Below are positions 30,086-39,037 of a stretch of DNA of 64,000 nucleotides, piece after piece (position 1 is the stretch's first letter; every line of letters starts with the position of its first letter). This stretch comes from Sinomonas sp. R1AF57 (GTDB taxonomy: Bacteria; Actinomycetota; Actinomycetes; Actinomycetales; Micrococcaceae): the NCBI RefSeq assembly GCF_002224485.1, contig NZ_CP022463.1:3229716-3293715 (forward strand), read 5' to 3'. The notes beneath the pieces are model-generated. The model ran no database searches. It saw only the letters and a program-made list of their open reading frames with translations, and was not told the origin of the DNA. The position numbers were made by a program, and so were the translations under genes.

Positions 30086-30848
30086 GGATGGTCCTCCCGG
30101 TCAGTCCGATGAACACGTCCTCGAGCGTCACGTCCCCACGGGCCACGGCGAGCACGCGCGGGTCCCCGCGGTGCTCCGCCACGAGGCTGCCCGGCGAGCC
30201 GAGGGCGAGGAGCCGGCCGTGGTCCATGATGGCCACCCGGTCGCACACGGCCTGGGCCTCCTCCATGGAGTGGGTCGTCAGCAGGACACTCCCTCCGGCC
30301 CCGCGCGACTCCTCGATGCGGTCCCACAGCTGGCGCCGGGACTGGGGGTCGAGGCCGGTAGTCGGCTCGTCCAGCAGGAGGATGCTCGGGTTGTGGAGCA
30401 TGGCCACCATGAGCGAGAAGCGCTGCTGCTGGCCGCCCGAGAGCTTCTTGAACGGCTTGCCGTGCTCCTGCGCGAGCCCCGCCTCGCGGAGCCTCTCGTC
30501 GATCTGCCGGCGCGTGATCGGCACGCCGTAGAGTCCCGCGTAGAGGCGCGTGATGTCCTCGATCCGAAGCTCGGCCTGGAAGCTCGAGGCCTGCAGCTGC
30601 ACGCCGAGCCTGGCCTTGAGCGCGGAGGTCGCGTGGCCGGCGTCGTGCCCGTCCACGGTGACGCGCCCGGCGTCGGGCGCGCGGAGACCCTCGATCACGC
30701 TCAGCGTCGACGTCTTGCCCGCGCCGTTCGGGCCGAGGAGGCCGAAGATCTCGCCGCGCCGCACCGAGAAGCTCAGGCCGTCGACGGCGGTCTGGGCCCC
30801 GTAGCGCACCACGAGGCCCTGCACGTCGAGAACCGGGTCCTCAGCCAT
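30078..30848 (-). CDS. ABC exporter ATP-binding protein
   Basis: 256 residues with Walker A GPNGAGKTS (about 39-47), signature LSGGQQQR (about 140), Walker B ILLLDEPTTGLD and H-loop TTHSM. The build is that of DrrA/NatA-type export ATPases; the C-terminal LEDVFIGLTGR is typical. ATG 30848 is preceded by TACCAT ending 6 nt upstream (30855-30860), so it is probably leaderless. A longer frame to 30962 is rejected. Confidence 0.92.
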   Translation of the reverse strand: MAEDPVLDVQGLVVRYGAQTAVDGLSFSVRRGEIFGLLGPNGAGKTSTLSVIEGLRAPDAGRVTVDGHDAGHATSALKARLGVQLQASSFQAELRIEDITRLYAGLYGVPITRRQIDERLREAGLAQEHGKPFKKLSGGQQQRFSLMVAMLHNPSILLLDEPTTGLDPQSRRQLWDRIEESRGAGGSVLLTTHSMEEAQAVCDRVAIMDHGRLLALGSPGSLVAEHRGDPRVLAVARGDVTLEDVFIGLTGRTIRD

Positions 30849-30960
30849 GCCTCGATGGTACGGCCCGTTGCCTGAGGAAATGATGTGGACTGGCTGGGTG
30901 TGGCCCGGTCCGATTGGCACGCGCGCCGGCGGGGGAGGATCTGCCTGAGGAGGAGCATCC

Positions 30961-31383
30961 ATGACCGAGACCGTCTACCGCGTGCGCATCCGCTGCACGG
31001 CCGAGGCCGTGTGGTCCGCGCTGACCGAGACCGACTCCCCGCGCCCGTGGATGCGGGGCTGGACCGTGCACAGCAGCTGGGAGCGCAACGCCGCCTACAC
31101 GATGCATGGCGAAGGCGGCGAGGCCGCCGCGGGCCACGTCATCGCGGCCGACCCGCCGCACCGCCTCAAGCTGACCTTCGACCCGACGTGGGACGCCGGC
31201 GTCGCAAAGGAGCCGCCGGGCACGCTCGAGTACCGGATCCATCCCTCGGGCGGGGGCGAGTGCGAGCTCACGGTGACCATCGCCGGGCTGGGCGGCAGGT
31301 CGGCGTCGTCCGTCGCCTCGGACACCCCCGCGACCTACGAGGCCCTCAAGCAGTGGCTGGAGGATCACTCCGTCTCCCGCTGA
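30961..31383 (+). CDS. SRPBCC (AHSA1-like) domain protein
   Basis: 140 residues. YRVRIRCTAEAVWSALTETD opens a START-like fold, with a central LKLTFDPTWD and the C-terminal helix TYEALKQWLEDHS. GAGGAGGA lies 8-10 nt before the ATG. It is divergent from the ABC exporter (112 bp apart) and its last 19 bp overlap the convergent antiporter gene. Ligand unknown. Confidence 0.82.
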   Translation: MTETVYRVRIRCTAEAVWSALTETDSPRPWMRGWTVHSSWERNAAYTMHGEGGEAAAGHVIAADPPHRLKLTFDPTWDAGVAKEPPGTLEYRIHPSGGGECELTVTIAGLGGRSASSVASDTPATYEALKQWLEDHSVSR

Positions 31384-32957
31384 TGGCCGAGCCGGACCTC
31401 CTCCGCGTCGAGCTCGTTCTGGATGGTGCGCAGCACGGTGTCGTCGATGGTCTTCTCGTCGCGGAGCCGCACCACCGTGGCCCGCTTGCGGGCGATGAGC
31501 TCGAGCCGGAGCTGGGTGTACTGGCGGGTCCGCACGACGGCGGGATGCTCGTGGTCGTCGAAGCCGGCGGTGAGGGCCTCGAGCCGCTCGTCGTACTCGC
31601 TGCGGATGCGCTCGAGGACCTCGTCGTCGGCCCCGATCTCCCGCGCGAGCCGGGGCAGCGCCTCGCACGCCTCCTCGATGGCGGTGCGCTTGGCGATCGC
31701 GAGCTCCTCGACGATCTTCGTGTCCTCGGGGATGCGCGCCCACCGGATCACCTTGGGCAGCGCCATGCCCTGCAGGACCAGGGACGCGACCACCACGAAC
31801 GCCGTGACGAACACGATCGCGTTGCGCTCAGGGTACTGGCCGCCGTCCGGGATCGAGAGGGCGACTGCGAGCGAGACGGCGCCGCGGAAGCCCGCCGTCG
31901 TGCTCATCACCCGGGCGCGGTTCGTGGTGCGCAGCTGGCGCTGGTAGGGGCGGCGGTCGACGGCGCGGATCACGTACGCCGAGACGACCAGCACCACCAG
32001 GCGCGTGACGAGGATGGCCACGTAGACCGCGACGCTGATGAGCACGACCTGGCCCAGCGCCTGCCCGTTGGCCCGGCCCGCGGTGGTCCAGAGGCCCCCG
32101 ACCGCCGACGGGAGCTCGAGGCCCACGAGGACGAAGAGGGCGCCGTTGAGCATGAAGCTCGCAAGCGACCAGACGGCGACGGTCTGCTGGCGCGTGTAGG
32201 CCGAGATGGCCAGCGGTGCGGTCCGCGAGAGGTAGAGGCCGCAGGCCACGACGGCCAGGACGGCCGAGGCGTGGATGAGTTCGGCGCCGAGGAACGCGAT
32301 GAACGGGGTCAGGACCGTGGCGGCGTTGCCCGCCATGGCGTTCTCGATCCTGCGGCGGGCCTCGAGCATGACCCATCCGACCGCGAGGCCCACGGCGGCG
32401 CCGCCGAGGAACGAGTACACGAACTCGCCCGCGACGAGCGGGAGGCTAATCTCGCCCTCCCCCGCCGCGAAGCCCAGCGCGACGCCGTAGACCACGAGGG
32501 CCGTGCCGTCGTTGACGAGGCTCTCGGCCCGCAGGACAGTCATCTGCCGGCGCGGGAGCGCCTTGCCGAGGGACGCGACGGCGGTGGCGTCCGTGGGTGC
32601 GACCGCCGCGCCCAGGATCCACGCCGAGCCCCAGTCCAGGCCGAGCGCGTGGGCGACCGCGGCCACCGCCCCCGCCGTGACCACGACCAGGAGGGTGCTC
32701 GAGAGCATGATGCCGCGGATGAACCGGCGGATCTCGCGCAGCGAGGTCGTGAGGCTCTCCCAGTACAGGAGCGCCGGGAGGAACAGGAGCAGCACCGTCT
32801 CCGGCGGGAGCCCGACGCCCCGGAACACCGGGACGAGGGTCAGGAGCAGCCCGAACGCCAGGAGGACCACCGGCGGGGTGACCCGCAGTCTGGGCGCGAG
32901 CAGGCTCCCCACCACAACGGCGGCGCCGAGCGCGACGATGAGTTCCAGAGCGAGCAT
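31365..32957 (-). CDS. Na+/H+ antiporter, CPA1 (NhaP-like) family
   Basis: 530 residues. About 12 TM segments (1-400) include the CPA1 hallmarks AAVAPTDATAVASL and the ND motif ESLVNDGTALV, followed by a 130-residue cytoplasmic helical tail (IRSEYDERLEAL, RLELIARKRATVVRL). Exchanges Na+ (or K+) for protons for pH and salt homeostasis. AGGAGC lies 6-7 nt before ATG 32957, and TACATT about 37 nt upstream is a plausible -10. No regulator adjacent. Confidence 0.9.
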   Translation of the reverse strand: MLALELIVALGAAVVVGSLLAPRLRVTPPVVLLAFGLLLTLVPVFRGVGLPPETVLLLFLPALLYWESLTTSLREIRRFIRGIMLSSTLLVVVTAGAVAAVAHALGLDWGSAWILGAAVAPTDATAVASLGKALPRRQMTVLRAESLVNDGTALVVYGVALGFAAGEGEISLPLVAGEFVYSFLGGAAVGLAVGWVMLEARRRIENAMAGNAATVLTPFIAFLGAELIHASAVLAVVACGLYLSRTAPLAISAYTRQQTVAVWSLASFMLNGALFVLVGLELPSAVGGLWTTAGRANGQALGQVVLISVAVYVAILVTRLVVLVVSAYVIRAVDRRPYQRQLRTTNRARVMSTTAGFRGAVSLAVALSIPDGGQYPERNAIVFVTAFVVVASLVLQGMALPKVIRWARIPEDTKIVEELAIAKRTAIEEACEALPRLAREIGADDEVLERIRSEYDERLEALTAGFDDHEHPAVVRTRQYTQLRLELIARKRATVVRLRDEKTIDDTVLRTIQNELDAEEVRLGHQRETE

Positions 32958-33302
32958 GGGGCGCTCCTGACGGGGACGAGGTTCCGCGACTGAATGTACG
33001 CCGCGCCTCCCCCTGATGGGGAGGCTCTCCCGCTACCCGGATCGGCGGCCGCTCACGCGTGGGTCCGTCCCGGGCTCCATCCGGGACCCTCCGTCCGTTC
33101 CTGCTCGGTTTGGCCACCCGGAGGGGCAGGATCCCGGCGTGTCCCGCGTTCTGGTTCCCGTGGCGGAGCCCTAGGCGAGCAGGAACGGACGCCCGGTTGT
33201 GGCCGTGGGGCTCCCTTGACCGATCTGCCGGACAGTGCTGTCCTGAAAGGTACGGCGTGAAGCAGCTCGGGCCGTCCAGCATTGCCACCGCGAAGGAGTG
33301 CC
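32958..33302. other. 345-bp intergenic region
   Basis: Contains the antiporter promoter (TACATT near 32994), the first 100-bp palindromic element (33092-33191), a TTGACC -35-like box (33216-33221) and a GGACAG-TG-CTGTCC palindrome (33230-33243) ahead of the small acidic gene. No coding region seen. Confidence 0.6.
33092..33191. repeat. Palindromic element, copy 1 (15-bp inverted arms, 70-bp core)
   Basis: CGTCCGTTCCTGCTC (33092-33106) and GAGCAGGAACGGACG (33177-33191) are perfect inverted arms around exactly 70 bp. Copy 2 at 34067-34166 has identical arms and the same 70-bp spacing. The cores share about half their positions, including CCGGCGTGTC at the same offset. Confidence 0.85.
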
Positions 33303-33443
33303 ATGGTCAACGACGACCGCAGCGACGCCAGCTACGTCCCCAGCACTGAGGACCTCTCCCAGGACTTCGATTTCGGCCCGGAGGAGACGGCCTGGGACGA
33401 CGAGGACGGGCTCTTCGACAGCGAAGAGATCGTCGTCGGCTGA
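33303..33443 (+). CDS. Small acidic protein (46 aa)
   Basis: 46 residues, strongly acidic, rich in Asp/Glu/Ser (MVNDDRSDASYVPSTEDL, ending SEEIVVG), no Cys. AAGGAG lies about 5-7 nt before the ATG and codon use is native. Probably disordered. It sits inside the island between the two palindromic elements, 86 bp from the convergent neighbour. Family not recognised. Confidence 0.65.
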   Translation: MVNDDRSDASYVPSTEDLSQDFDFGPEETAWDDEDGLFDSEEIVVG

Positions 33444-33529
33444 CGTTTGGAGCCCTCGGGCGCGAAGGTGCGGGGCGCCGTCACATGTGTGGCGGCGCCC
33501 CGTCGCGTCTGGCCTCGGGGATACAGGCA

Positions 33530-34003
33530 TTAGGAGCAGTGAGCGAACGCGGTGCGGATGGCCGCGCCCAGGGCCTCGTCCCCCGGCCGCTCGATCACTG
33601 CGACCGGCTCCGCGCTCCCCACGAGGCCCTCCCGGGAGCCCCCATTGCGGCTGGCCGTCACCCGGACCACGTCGTCCTCGCGTTCAACGTGCACGTGCAG
33701 GAGGCCCCGCGCGTAGGCCGACCATGTCCGCAGCCCGAGGGTCTCCAGGACCGGAGCGAACGGCGATGGCCCGTGGCGCAGATTCGGCGTCCGCACTCCC
33801 GTCCGCGAGGCGTCCAGCATCCGGAGCACCGCCGCTCCCAGTTCCCGGTCGGAAGCTCCGGACGCCAGCACCTCGAACGCTCCGTTGCTGATCCAGAAGC
33901 CGTCCTTGGTCTGGGAGCTCGAGGAGGCCACGAGGGCATCCCCGCGGAGGTCCGCCGCAGCAACACTGATCGAGCCCGTCCTGCGACGGCGTCGCCCCCA
34001 CAT
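33530..34003 (-). CDS. Hypothetical protein, possibly immunity-protein-like
   Basis: 157 residues beginning MWGRRRRRTGSISV. The sequence reads as a compact alpha/beta protein (DGFWISNGAFEVLASGASDRELGAAVLRML, later AYARGLLHVHVER), faintly like CdiI-type immunity proteins in the phrase ASDRELGAAVLRML and the C-terminal GDEALGAAIRTAF. That resemblance is weak and from memory. GAGGG precedes ATG 34003; a longer frame from 34039 exists. Both it and the 46-residue gene lie between the two palindromic elements. No toxin partner is seen. Confidence 0.65.
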   Translation of the reverse strand: MWGRRRRRTGSISVAAADLRGDALVASSSSQTKDGFWISNGAFEVLASGASDRELGAAVLRMLDASRTGVRTPNLRHGPSPFAPVLETLGLRTWSAYARGLLHVHVEREDDVVRVTASRNGGSREGLVGSAEPVAVIERPGDEALGAAIRTAFAHCS

Positions 34004-34066
34004 CCTGCCCTCCCGTCCACGCGCCACGTGTCCGATCACAACCTACGCCCGGCAAAGCCTCGGCCG

Positions 34067-34166
34067 CGTCCGTTCCTGCTCACATTGGGAGCGCCCGGGC
34101 CCGGAACTCCGGCGTGTCGGGGTTCCGGGCCCCGTGTCGGGACCCCTTACCGAGCAGGAACGGACG
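34067..34166. repeat. Palindromic element, copy 2, extending into a coding region
   Basis: Arms CGTCCGTTCCTGCTC (34067-34081) and GAGCAGGAACGGACG (34152-34166) with a 70-bp core. The outer arm continues as an 18-bp tandem repeat: AACGGACGGC at 34159, 34177 and 34195. The stop codon of the adjacent flavoprotein (34147-34149) lies inside the element. Confidence 0.85.
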
Positions 34167-35985
34167 GCGCGGCAGTAACGGACGGCGCGGGAGGAACGGA
34201 CGGCTCAGCCGGCAGCGTCCCGTCGTCCTCGTATGCCCCCGCCGCAGCCCCGGCGAGCTCCCGCCCGGCCACGTACCCGAATGTGAGCGCGGGCCCGAGG
34301 TTGATCCCGCCGGCCGGGTAGAAGCCCCCCATGACGCTGGCCTGGTCGTTGCCCGCCACGTACAGCCCCTCGATCGCGGACCCGTCCGCCCGCAGCACGC
34401 GCGCGCGTCCGTCCGCGGCGAGCCCGGCGAACGTCCCGAAGGACCCCGGGACCACCTTGACCGCGTAGAACGGGCCCTTCTCGATCGGCGCGAGCGAGGG
34501 GTTCGGCCCCACCTTGGCATCCCCGCCGTACCGGTTGAACTCGGTCTCGCCGCGCTCGAACTCGGGGTCCACGCCGGCCCGCGCGCCCTCGTTGAACCGC
34601 TCCACCGTCTCGCGCAGCCCGGCCGGGTCGATCCCGCACTTGGCGGCGAGCTCCTCGAGCGTCCGGCCCTTCTTCAGGTACCCGTTGCGCAGGTACGGGA
34701 ACAGCGGCACAGGCAGCGGCTTGGCCATGCCTAGCGGGTACTTCCGCACGAACCGCGAGTCGGCGATCTGCCAGGACTCGACCGGCTCCCCCTCGGGCGT
34801 CGCGGCCACGAGCGCGGAGACGTAGTCGTAGTAGCCGTTGGCCTCGTTCACGAACCGCTTCCCGTCGCGCCGCACCCCGATCGACCCCGGCTTGGCCCGG
34901 TCCATGATGTGCGGGAACACGCCGTTCCGCCCGAACGCGGGCGCCTTCCCGACCGTGTACGGCACGAGCGAGACGGGACACCACGCCGCCGCGGACTCGA
35001 CGTCCGTCTCGAACCGCGCGCCGACGGACTCGCCGAGCGTGATCCCGTCCCCGGTCGTCTCCTTCGGCGCGAGGGTCCAGTGCTCGCGCCCCGTGGGCGT
35101 CTTGGGGAACAGCGCGCGCCGCCGATCGACGTCGTTCGGGAACCCGCCCGCCGCCAGCACGACGCCGCGCGCCGCCCGGATCTCGTACTCGCCCTGCGTG
35201 CCGTCCGGCAGGGTGCCGCGCACGACGGCGCCGCCCACCCGGGCGGGCGAGTCGCCGCCGTCGTGGGTCAGCAGGCGCACGGCGGGGGTGGAGACGCGGA
35301 TGTCCACGCCGAGGTCCTCGGCGCTCTGCAGCAGCCGCCCCACGAGGGCGGTCCCGTTGACGAGCTGCATCCCGCGGCGGTGCACGGCCAGGTCCAGGAC
35401 GTGCCGGCCCACGCGCCAGGTCGCGTACGCGAGGCCCTTGAGGCTGCCCTGGGAGGCGGAAAGGAAGGTGGCGAGGTCCGGCCCGGCCATGATGCCCATC
35501 CCGAGGAACGACGTCTCGTACAGCTGTCCCCGCAGCAGCTTCCGGACGCGCGGGGAGAGTCGGCGGGCATTCACGGGGGCCGGCCCGACGGAGCGGTGCC
35601 CGGTCCCGGCGCCGGGGGTCTTGCCGTAGATGTCCTTGATCTTCGCCCCCGGCGCGAACTGCAGTCGGGTGTGGTCCTCGAAGAAGCCGACCATGTGCGG
35701 GACGGCTTCGAGGAACGCGTCGATGCGCGCGGCGTCGTACCGCGCGCCGAGCCGGTGGCGGAGGTAGGTGCGGAACCGCTCGGGGTCCTCGTCCACCCCG
35801 TCCGCCTTGGCGAGCGGGTTCCCGGGCGTCCAGGCCCAGCCGCCGGACCACGCGGTCGCGCCGCCGCAGACCTCGGCCTTCTCCACGACGACCACGCGCA
35901 GGCCGTGGTACGCGGCCGTCACCGCGGCGGAGAGGCCGCCGGCCCCGGAGCCGATCACGAGGACGTCGGTGTCGATGGACTTCAT
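34147..35985 (-). CDS. FAD-dependent dehydrogenase, 3-ketosteroid-delta1-dehydrogenase/fumarate reductase-like
   Basis: 612 residues. The N-terminal dinucleotide-binding motif VIGSGAGGLSAA and VVVVEKAEVCGGATAWSGG bind FAD. The C-terminal GFYPAGGINLGPALTFGYVAG matches the KstD/flavocytochrome pattern with a conserved Tyr before the Gly-rich loop. Such enzymes desaturate a ring next to a ketone or reduce enones. Last gene of the operon starting at 42456; the start overlaps the upstream stop (ATGA). The final 18 residues are a PSVPPA-type hexad repeat encoded by the arm of the palindromic element. An aromatising step on a cyclohexenone is my inference. Confidence 0.85.
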   Translation of the reverse strand: MKSIDTDVLVIGSGAGGLSAAVTAAYHGLRVVVVEKAEVCGGATAWSGGWAWTPGNPLAKADGVDEDPERFRTYLRHRLGARYDAARIDAFLEAVPHMVGFFEDHTRLQFAPGAKIKDIYGKTPGAGTGHRSVGPAPVNARRLSPRVRKLLRGQLYETSFLGMGIMAGPDLATFLSASQGSLKGLAYATWRVGRHVLDLAVHRRGMQLVNGTALVGRLLQSAEDLGVDIRVSTPAVRLLTHDGGDSPARVGGAVVRGTLPDGTQGEYEIRAARGVVLAAGGFPNDVDRRRALFPKTPTGREHWTLAPKETTGDGITLGESVGARFETDVESAAAWCPVSLVPYTVGKAPAFGRNGVFPHIMDRAKPGSIGVRRDGKRFVNEANGYYDYVSALVAATPEGEPVESWQIADSRFVRKYPLGMAKPLPVPLFPYLRNGYLKKGRTLEELAAKCGIDPAGLRETVERFNEGARAGVDPEFERGETEFNRYGGDAKVGPNPSLAPIEKGPFYAVKVVPGSFGTFAGLAADGRARVLRADGSAIEGLYVAGNDQASVMGGFYPAGGINLGPALTFGYVAGRELAGAAAGAYEDDGTLPAEPSVPPAPSVTAAPSVPAR

Positions 35986-36878
35986 GCGGGGGCTCCATTC
36001 GGGACAGCATTCGCTACAGGGACGGCGAGGCCGGCGGCCTCGGCCAGGACATGCTGGGCGGTCTGGCGCAGGTGGCGGGCCCAGCCGAGCTCGCCGAGGC
36101 GCACGACGTCGGCGGGAGACGGTGCCTCGACGCTCACCGGGGTGCCCCACGGCAAGGCGGCGACGATCTCGGCCAGGCCGAGGCCGCCTTCCCCGGGGGC
36201 GAGGCGCGCGGCGCGTGACTCGTGGATGAGGCCCTCGCGGTCCGCCGGGCGATCGGCGGGCGCGTCGCAGAGCTGGAGCAGGGGGACGAGGTCCGCGATC
36301 CCGGCGAGTTCGGCGAGGGTGCCGCCGAAGCGGCGGAAGTGCAGCGTGTCGACGACCACCTGCGCACCCGCGGCCCGGGCCGCGGCCGCGGCGGAGCCGA
36401 GCGAGTTGATGCGCTGGTACGAGATCGGTTCGAGGGTGGGCGTGATGCCGAACCCGCGCCCGTCCTCGGCCAGCTGCGCGAGGTTGTCGGCGAAGCGCGC
36501 CGGCTCGGGGTCGGCGCCGGCCACGGTCATGGTCTCCGCGCCGAGGGCCTGGCCGGCCTCGAGCATGCGGAGCCATGCCTCGCGTTGGCCCGTTCCGTCC
36601 TCGCCGCGGCCGTCCATGAGCAGGAACTCGATGTCCAGGACGCGGACGCCCGTGGAGCGGACGTTGCGCAGCGTCGCGGCGAGCATGGGCGAGCCGGGCT
36701 GGAGGTCGTAGGGCCGCTCCGTCGGGGTCACGGGGCGGACCCGCGCGCCGACGAAGTCGAACTCCGCCTCGGCCGCGATCAGCACGAGGTCCGGCGGGGC
36801 GGTGTCGAGCAGGGACAGCTGCGCGAGGCCGACGGCCCGGGTGCGCTGCTGGTCGGACTGGGTCGGGCGGGGGCTCAT
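35982..36878 (-). CDS. TIM-barrel sugar-phosphate isomerase/epimerase family protein (possible 3-dehydroshikimate dehydratase)
   Basis: 298 residues, AP-endonuclease-2-type barrel. Metal-ligand strands appear as TLEPISYQRINS, VVVDTLHFRRFGG and HESRAARLAPGEGGLG. AsbF/QuiC-like 3-dehydroshikimate dehydratases have this fold, and the quinate/shikimate dehydrogenase upstream makes that reaction attractive. Isomerase or epimerase activity cannot be excluded. AAGGAG lies 7 nt before ATG; both ends overlap neighbours by ATGA. Confidence 0.78.
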   Translation of the reverse strand: MSPRPTQSDQQRTRAVGLAQLSLLDTAPPDLVLIAAEAEFDFVGARVRPVTPTERPYDLQPGSPMLAATLRNVRSTGVRVLDIEFLLMDGRGEDGTGQREAWLRMLEAGQALGAETMTVAGADPEPARFADNLAQLAEDGRGFGITPTLEPISYQRINSLGSAAAAARAAGAQVVVDTLHFRRFGGTLAELAGIADLVPLLQLCDAPADRPADREGLIHESRAARLAPGEGGLGLAEIVAALPWGTPVSVEAPSPADVVRLGELGWARHLRQTAQHVLAEAAGLAVPVANAVPNGAPA

Positions 36879-39037
36879 GGGTGGGCTCCTTCGAGGACAC
36901 GGCTGCTGGCCGGAGCGGCGGCGGGGGCGGCTGGCCCAGGCTCCGGTGCGAGGGCGGCGGCGAGGCGCTGCGCGGCGTCGTACCCGTGCTTGATGGCGTT
37001 CGACGCCGTGGGCGGCAGGGGGTCCACGACGGTCCCCGCGAGCACTACCGGGACGCCGGCGCCGAGGGTCAGCGCCGCCTCGCGGCCGGGGAGGTCCACG
37101 GTCGCACCGAGCGGCACGACGCCGCGCGAGACCAGGAGCGGCCCGGGCGCGTCGAGCCACTGCTCGCCCTCGGGCCCGACAACGCGCACGCGGCCGGCGT
37201 CGGTTCCGGGCGACTCGGCCTCGACGATGCGGGAGTCGAGGACTATGCGCACGTCCGGGTTCGCCTCGAGCCGTGGGACGGCGAGGATCTTGGCGCGGCG
37301 CCCGGACTCGGGGGCGATGGCCGGCTCGGGCCCGACGAGCAGGACCCGTGTGCCGCGCGCCGCGAGCGTGTCGGCGACGGACATCGCGACGGAGTCGGCA
37401 CCCCAGACCGTCACGGCCTCGGGCCAGTCCTCCGTTGTCGCCTCTGTTGTCGCCTCGGCCCCCTCGAGGAGGCCGGGTCGGGCGGCGAGCCAGTCGCGGA
37501 CGTCGAGGACGGCGTCGTGCGCGGTGCCCGGCCCGGTGACGCGGAAGCCGGGCTGGGGGCGGCCGCCGCCGGTCGCGACGACGATCCCGTCCGCTTCCCA
37601 TTCCCGTGCGAGGGCGGCGAGGTCCGCGGGGCCTGCCGCGGCAGCCCGCACGCCGAGACGCACCTCGACGCCGAGGCGCCCGAGCGCGGCGCGGTTCCAG
37701 TCGAGGTAGCGGTGGAAGTCCGGCGTGGGGCGCATGCGGGCGGCGAGCGCGAACTGGCCGCCGAGCCGCTCCCCCGCCTCGAGCACGGTGACGCGCGCGC
37801 CGGCCTCGGCGAGCTCGCGGGCGGCGGTCAGGCCCGCGGGCCCCGCGCCGAGGACGACGACGTGGGGCCCGACGGCGTGTGGCGCTGCGTCGTCGGCAGC
37901 CCGCACCCGCGGCGTCGGGACGGGCACCCGCGAGCGCCCGACCGCGGGGTTGACGGTGCACGTGACCTGGCCGAGGCCGAGGTTGTCGATGCAGACGTTG
38001 CACGCGATGCAGGGACGGTACGCCGCCTCGCCGGGGACGCTGTGCCCGAGGACGGCGGGGACGAACGCCGGGTCCGCGTGGACGGCGCGGCCGAGGGAGA
38101 CGAAGTCGCAGACGCCGTCGGCGAGCACGGCCTCGATCGCCGCGGGTGAGTTGAGCCGCCCGGCCAGGCCGAGCGGGATCCCGAACCCGCGGTAGACGCG
38201 GGCGTAGTCGGCGAGGACGCCGGGCTTCCACTCTCCCGACTGCACGATCCACTCGCCGGCCTCGTAGGACCCGGCGGAGAGGTCGAGGAAGTCGAGCGCG
38301 TCCAGGTCGAGGCGGGCGACGACGTCGAGCGTCTGCTCCGGCGTGAGCCCGCCGTCGACGCCTTCGAGCATCGAGACGCGCATCCCGACGATCGCGTCGG
38401 GCGCGGCTGCGCGGACGGCGGCGATCACGAGGTTCGGGAAGCGCTCGGGTGCGCCGAACTCGTCCGGGCGGCCGTTGGTGCGCGCGGACATGAACTGGTG
38501 GATGAGGTAGCCGTGGCCGCCGTGGATGCTGATGGCGTCGAACCCGGCCTCGACGGCGCGCCGCGCCGCGTCCCCGTACGCATCGACGAGGTCGTGGCAC
38601 TCCTGGGTGGTGAGGGCGCGGGGCATCTCGCCGCCGGCGACCTCGCACGGCACCGGTGTCGGGGCGACGCACGGGAACCCGGTCACCACGGACTGCGCGG
38701 TGCGGCCGCCGTGGTTGATCTCGACGGCGGCGAGGGCGCCCTCGGCGTGGATCGCGTCGGTGAGCGCGCGGAACCCGGGGAGGACGGCGTCGTCGTGCAG
38801 GCCGAGCTGGTGGGTGCGGCCCTTGCCGTCAGCGCGGACGTAGGTGGCCTCGGTGGTCACGACGGCGAGGCCGGCCCGGGCGCGGGTGACCAGGTAGTCG
38901 GCGTACTGCTCGGTGACGCGGCCGTCGGTGGTGCCGTAGTTGCGCTCCATGGGCGAGGTCCACAGCCGGTTGCGGAGGGTGCGCTGCGGCCGGCCGTTGC
39001 GGCCGAGGATGAGCGGGGTGGCGGCATGGTGCGTCAT
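36875..39037 (-). CDS. Old Yellow Enzyme-type NAD(P)H:flavin oxidoreductase with Fe-S and Rossmann domains
   Basis: 720 residues, built like 2,4-dienoyl-CoA reductase and trimethylamine dehydrogenase. A TIM barrel (about 5-345, with the HGGHGYLIHQFMS active-site strand), a 4Fe-4S motif CIACNVC...C (three Cys at spacing 2 and 2, then ten residues to the fourth, slightly shorter than usual) and an FAD/NAD domain from about 395 (VVLGAGPAGLTAARELAEAG). Reduces activated C=C bonds or demethylates/dehydrogenates. A TTEATTED repeat lies near 540. Start and stop both overlap neighbouring genes (ATGA). Confidence 0.88.
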   Translation of the reverse strand: MTHHAATPLILGRNGRPQRTLRNRLWTSPMERNYGTTDGRVTEQYADYLVTRARAGLAVVTTEATYVRADGKGRTHQLGLHDDAVLPGFRALTDAIHAEGALAAVEINHGGRTAQSVVTGFPCVAPTPVPCEVAGGEMPRALTTQECHDLVDAYGDAARRAVEAGFDAISIHGGHGYLIHQFMSARTNGRPDEFGAPERFPNLVIAAVRAAAPDAIVGMRVSMLEGVDGGLTPEQTLDVVARLDLDALDFLDLSAGSYEAGEWIVQSGEWKPGVLADYARVYRGFGIPLGLAGRLNSPAAIEAVLADGVCDFVSLGRAVHADPAFVPAVLGHSVPGEAAYRPCIACNVCIDNLGLGQVTCTVNPAVGRSRVPVPTPRVRAADDAAPHAVGPHVVVLGAGPAGLTAARELAEAGARVTVLEAGERLGGQFALAARMRPTPDFHRYLDWNRAALGRLGVEVRLGVRAAAAGPADLAALAREWEADGIVVATGGGRPQPGFRVTGPGTAHDAVLDVRDWLAARPGLLEGAEATTEATTEDWPEAVTVWGADSVAMSVADTLAARGTRVLLVGPEPAIAPESGRRAKILAVPRLEANPDVRIVLDSRIVEAESPGTDAGRVRVVGPEGEQWLDAPGPLLVSRGVVPLGATVDLPGREAALTLGAGVPVVLAGTVVDPLPPTASNAIKHGYDAAQRLAAALAPEPGPAAPAAAPASSRVLEGAHP

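Noticed and set aside
30885..32993. 702-codon plus-strand frame over the antiporter
   Set aside because: Shadow frame; it also crosses the well-supported SRPBCC gene in another phase.
33092..34166. Island between palindromic elements considered as an insertion sequence
   Set aside because: No transposase, and no target-site duplication is evident outside the arms. Each copy is itself a complete palindrome rather than one end of an IS, so mobility remains only a hypothesis.
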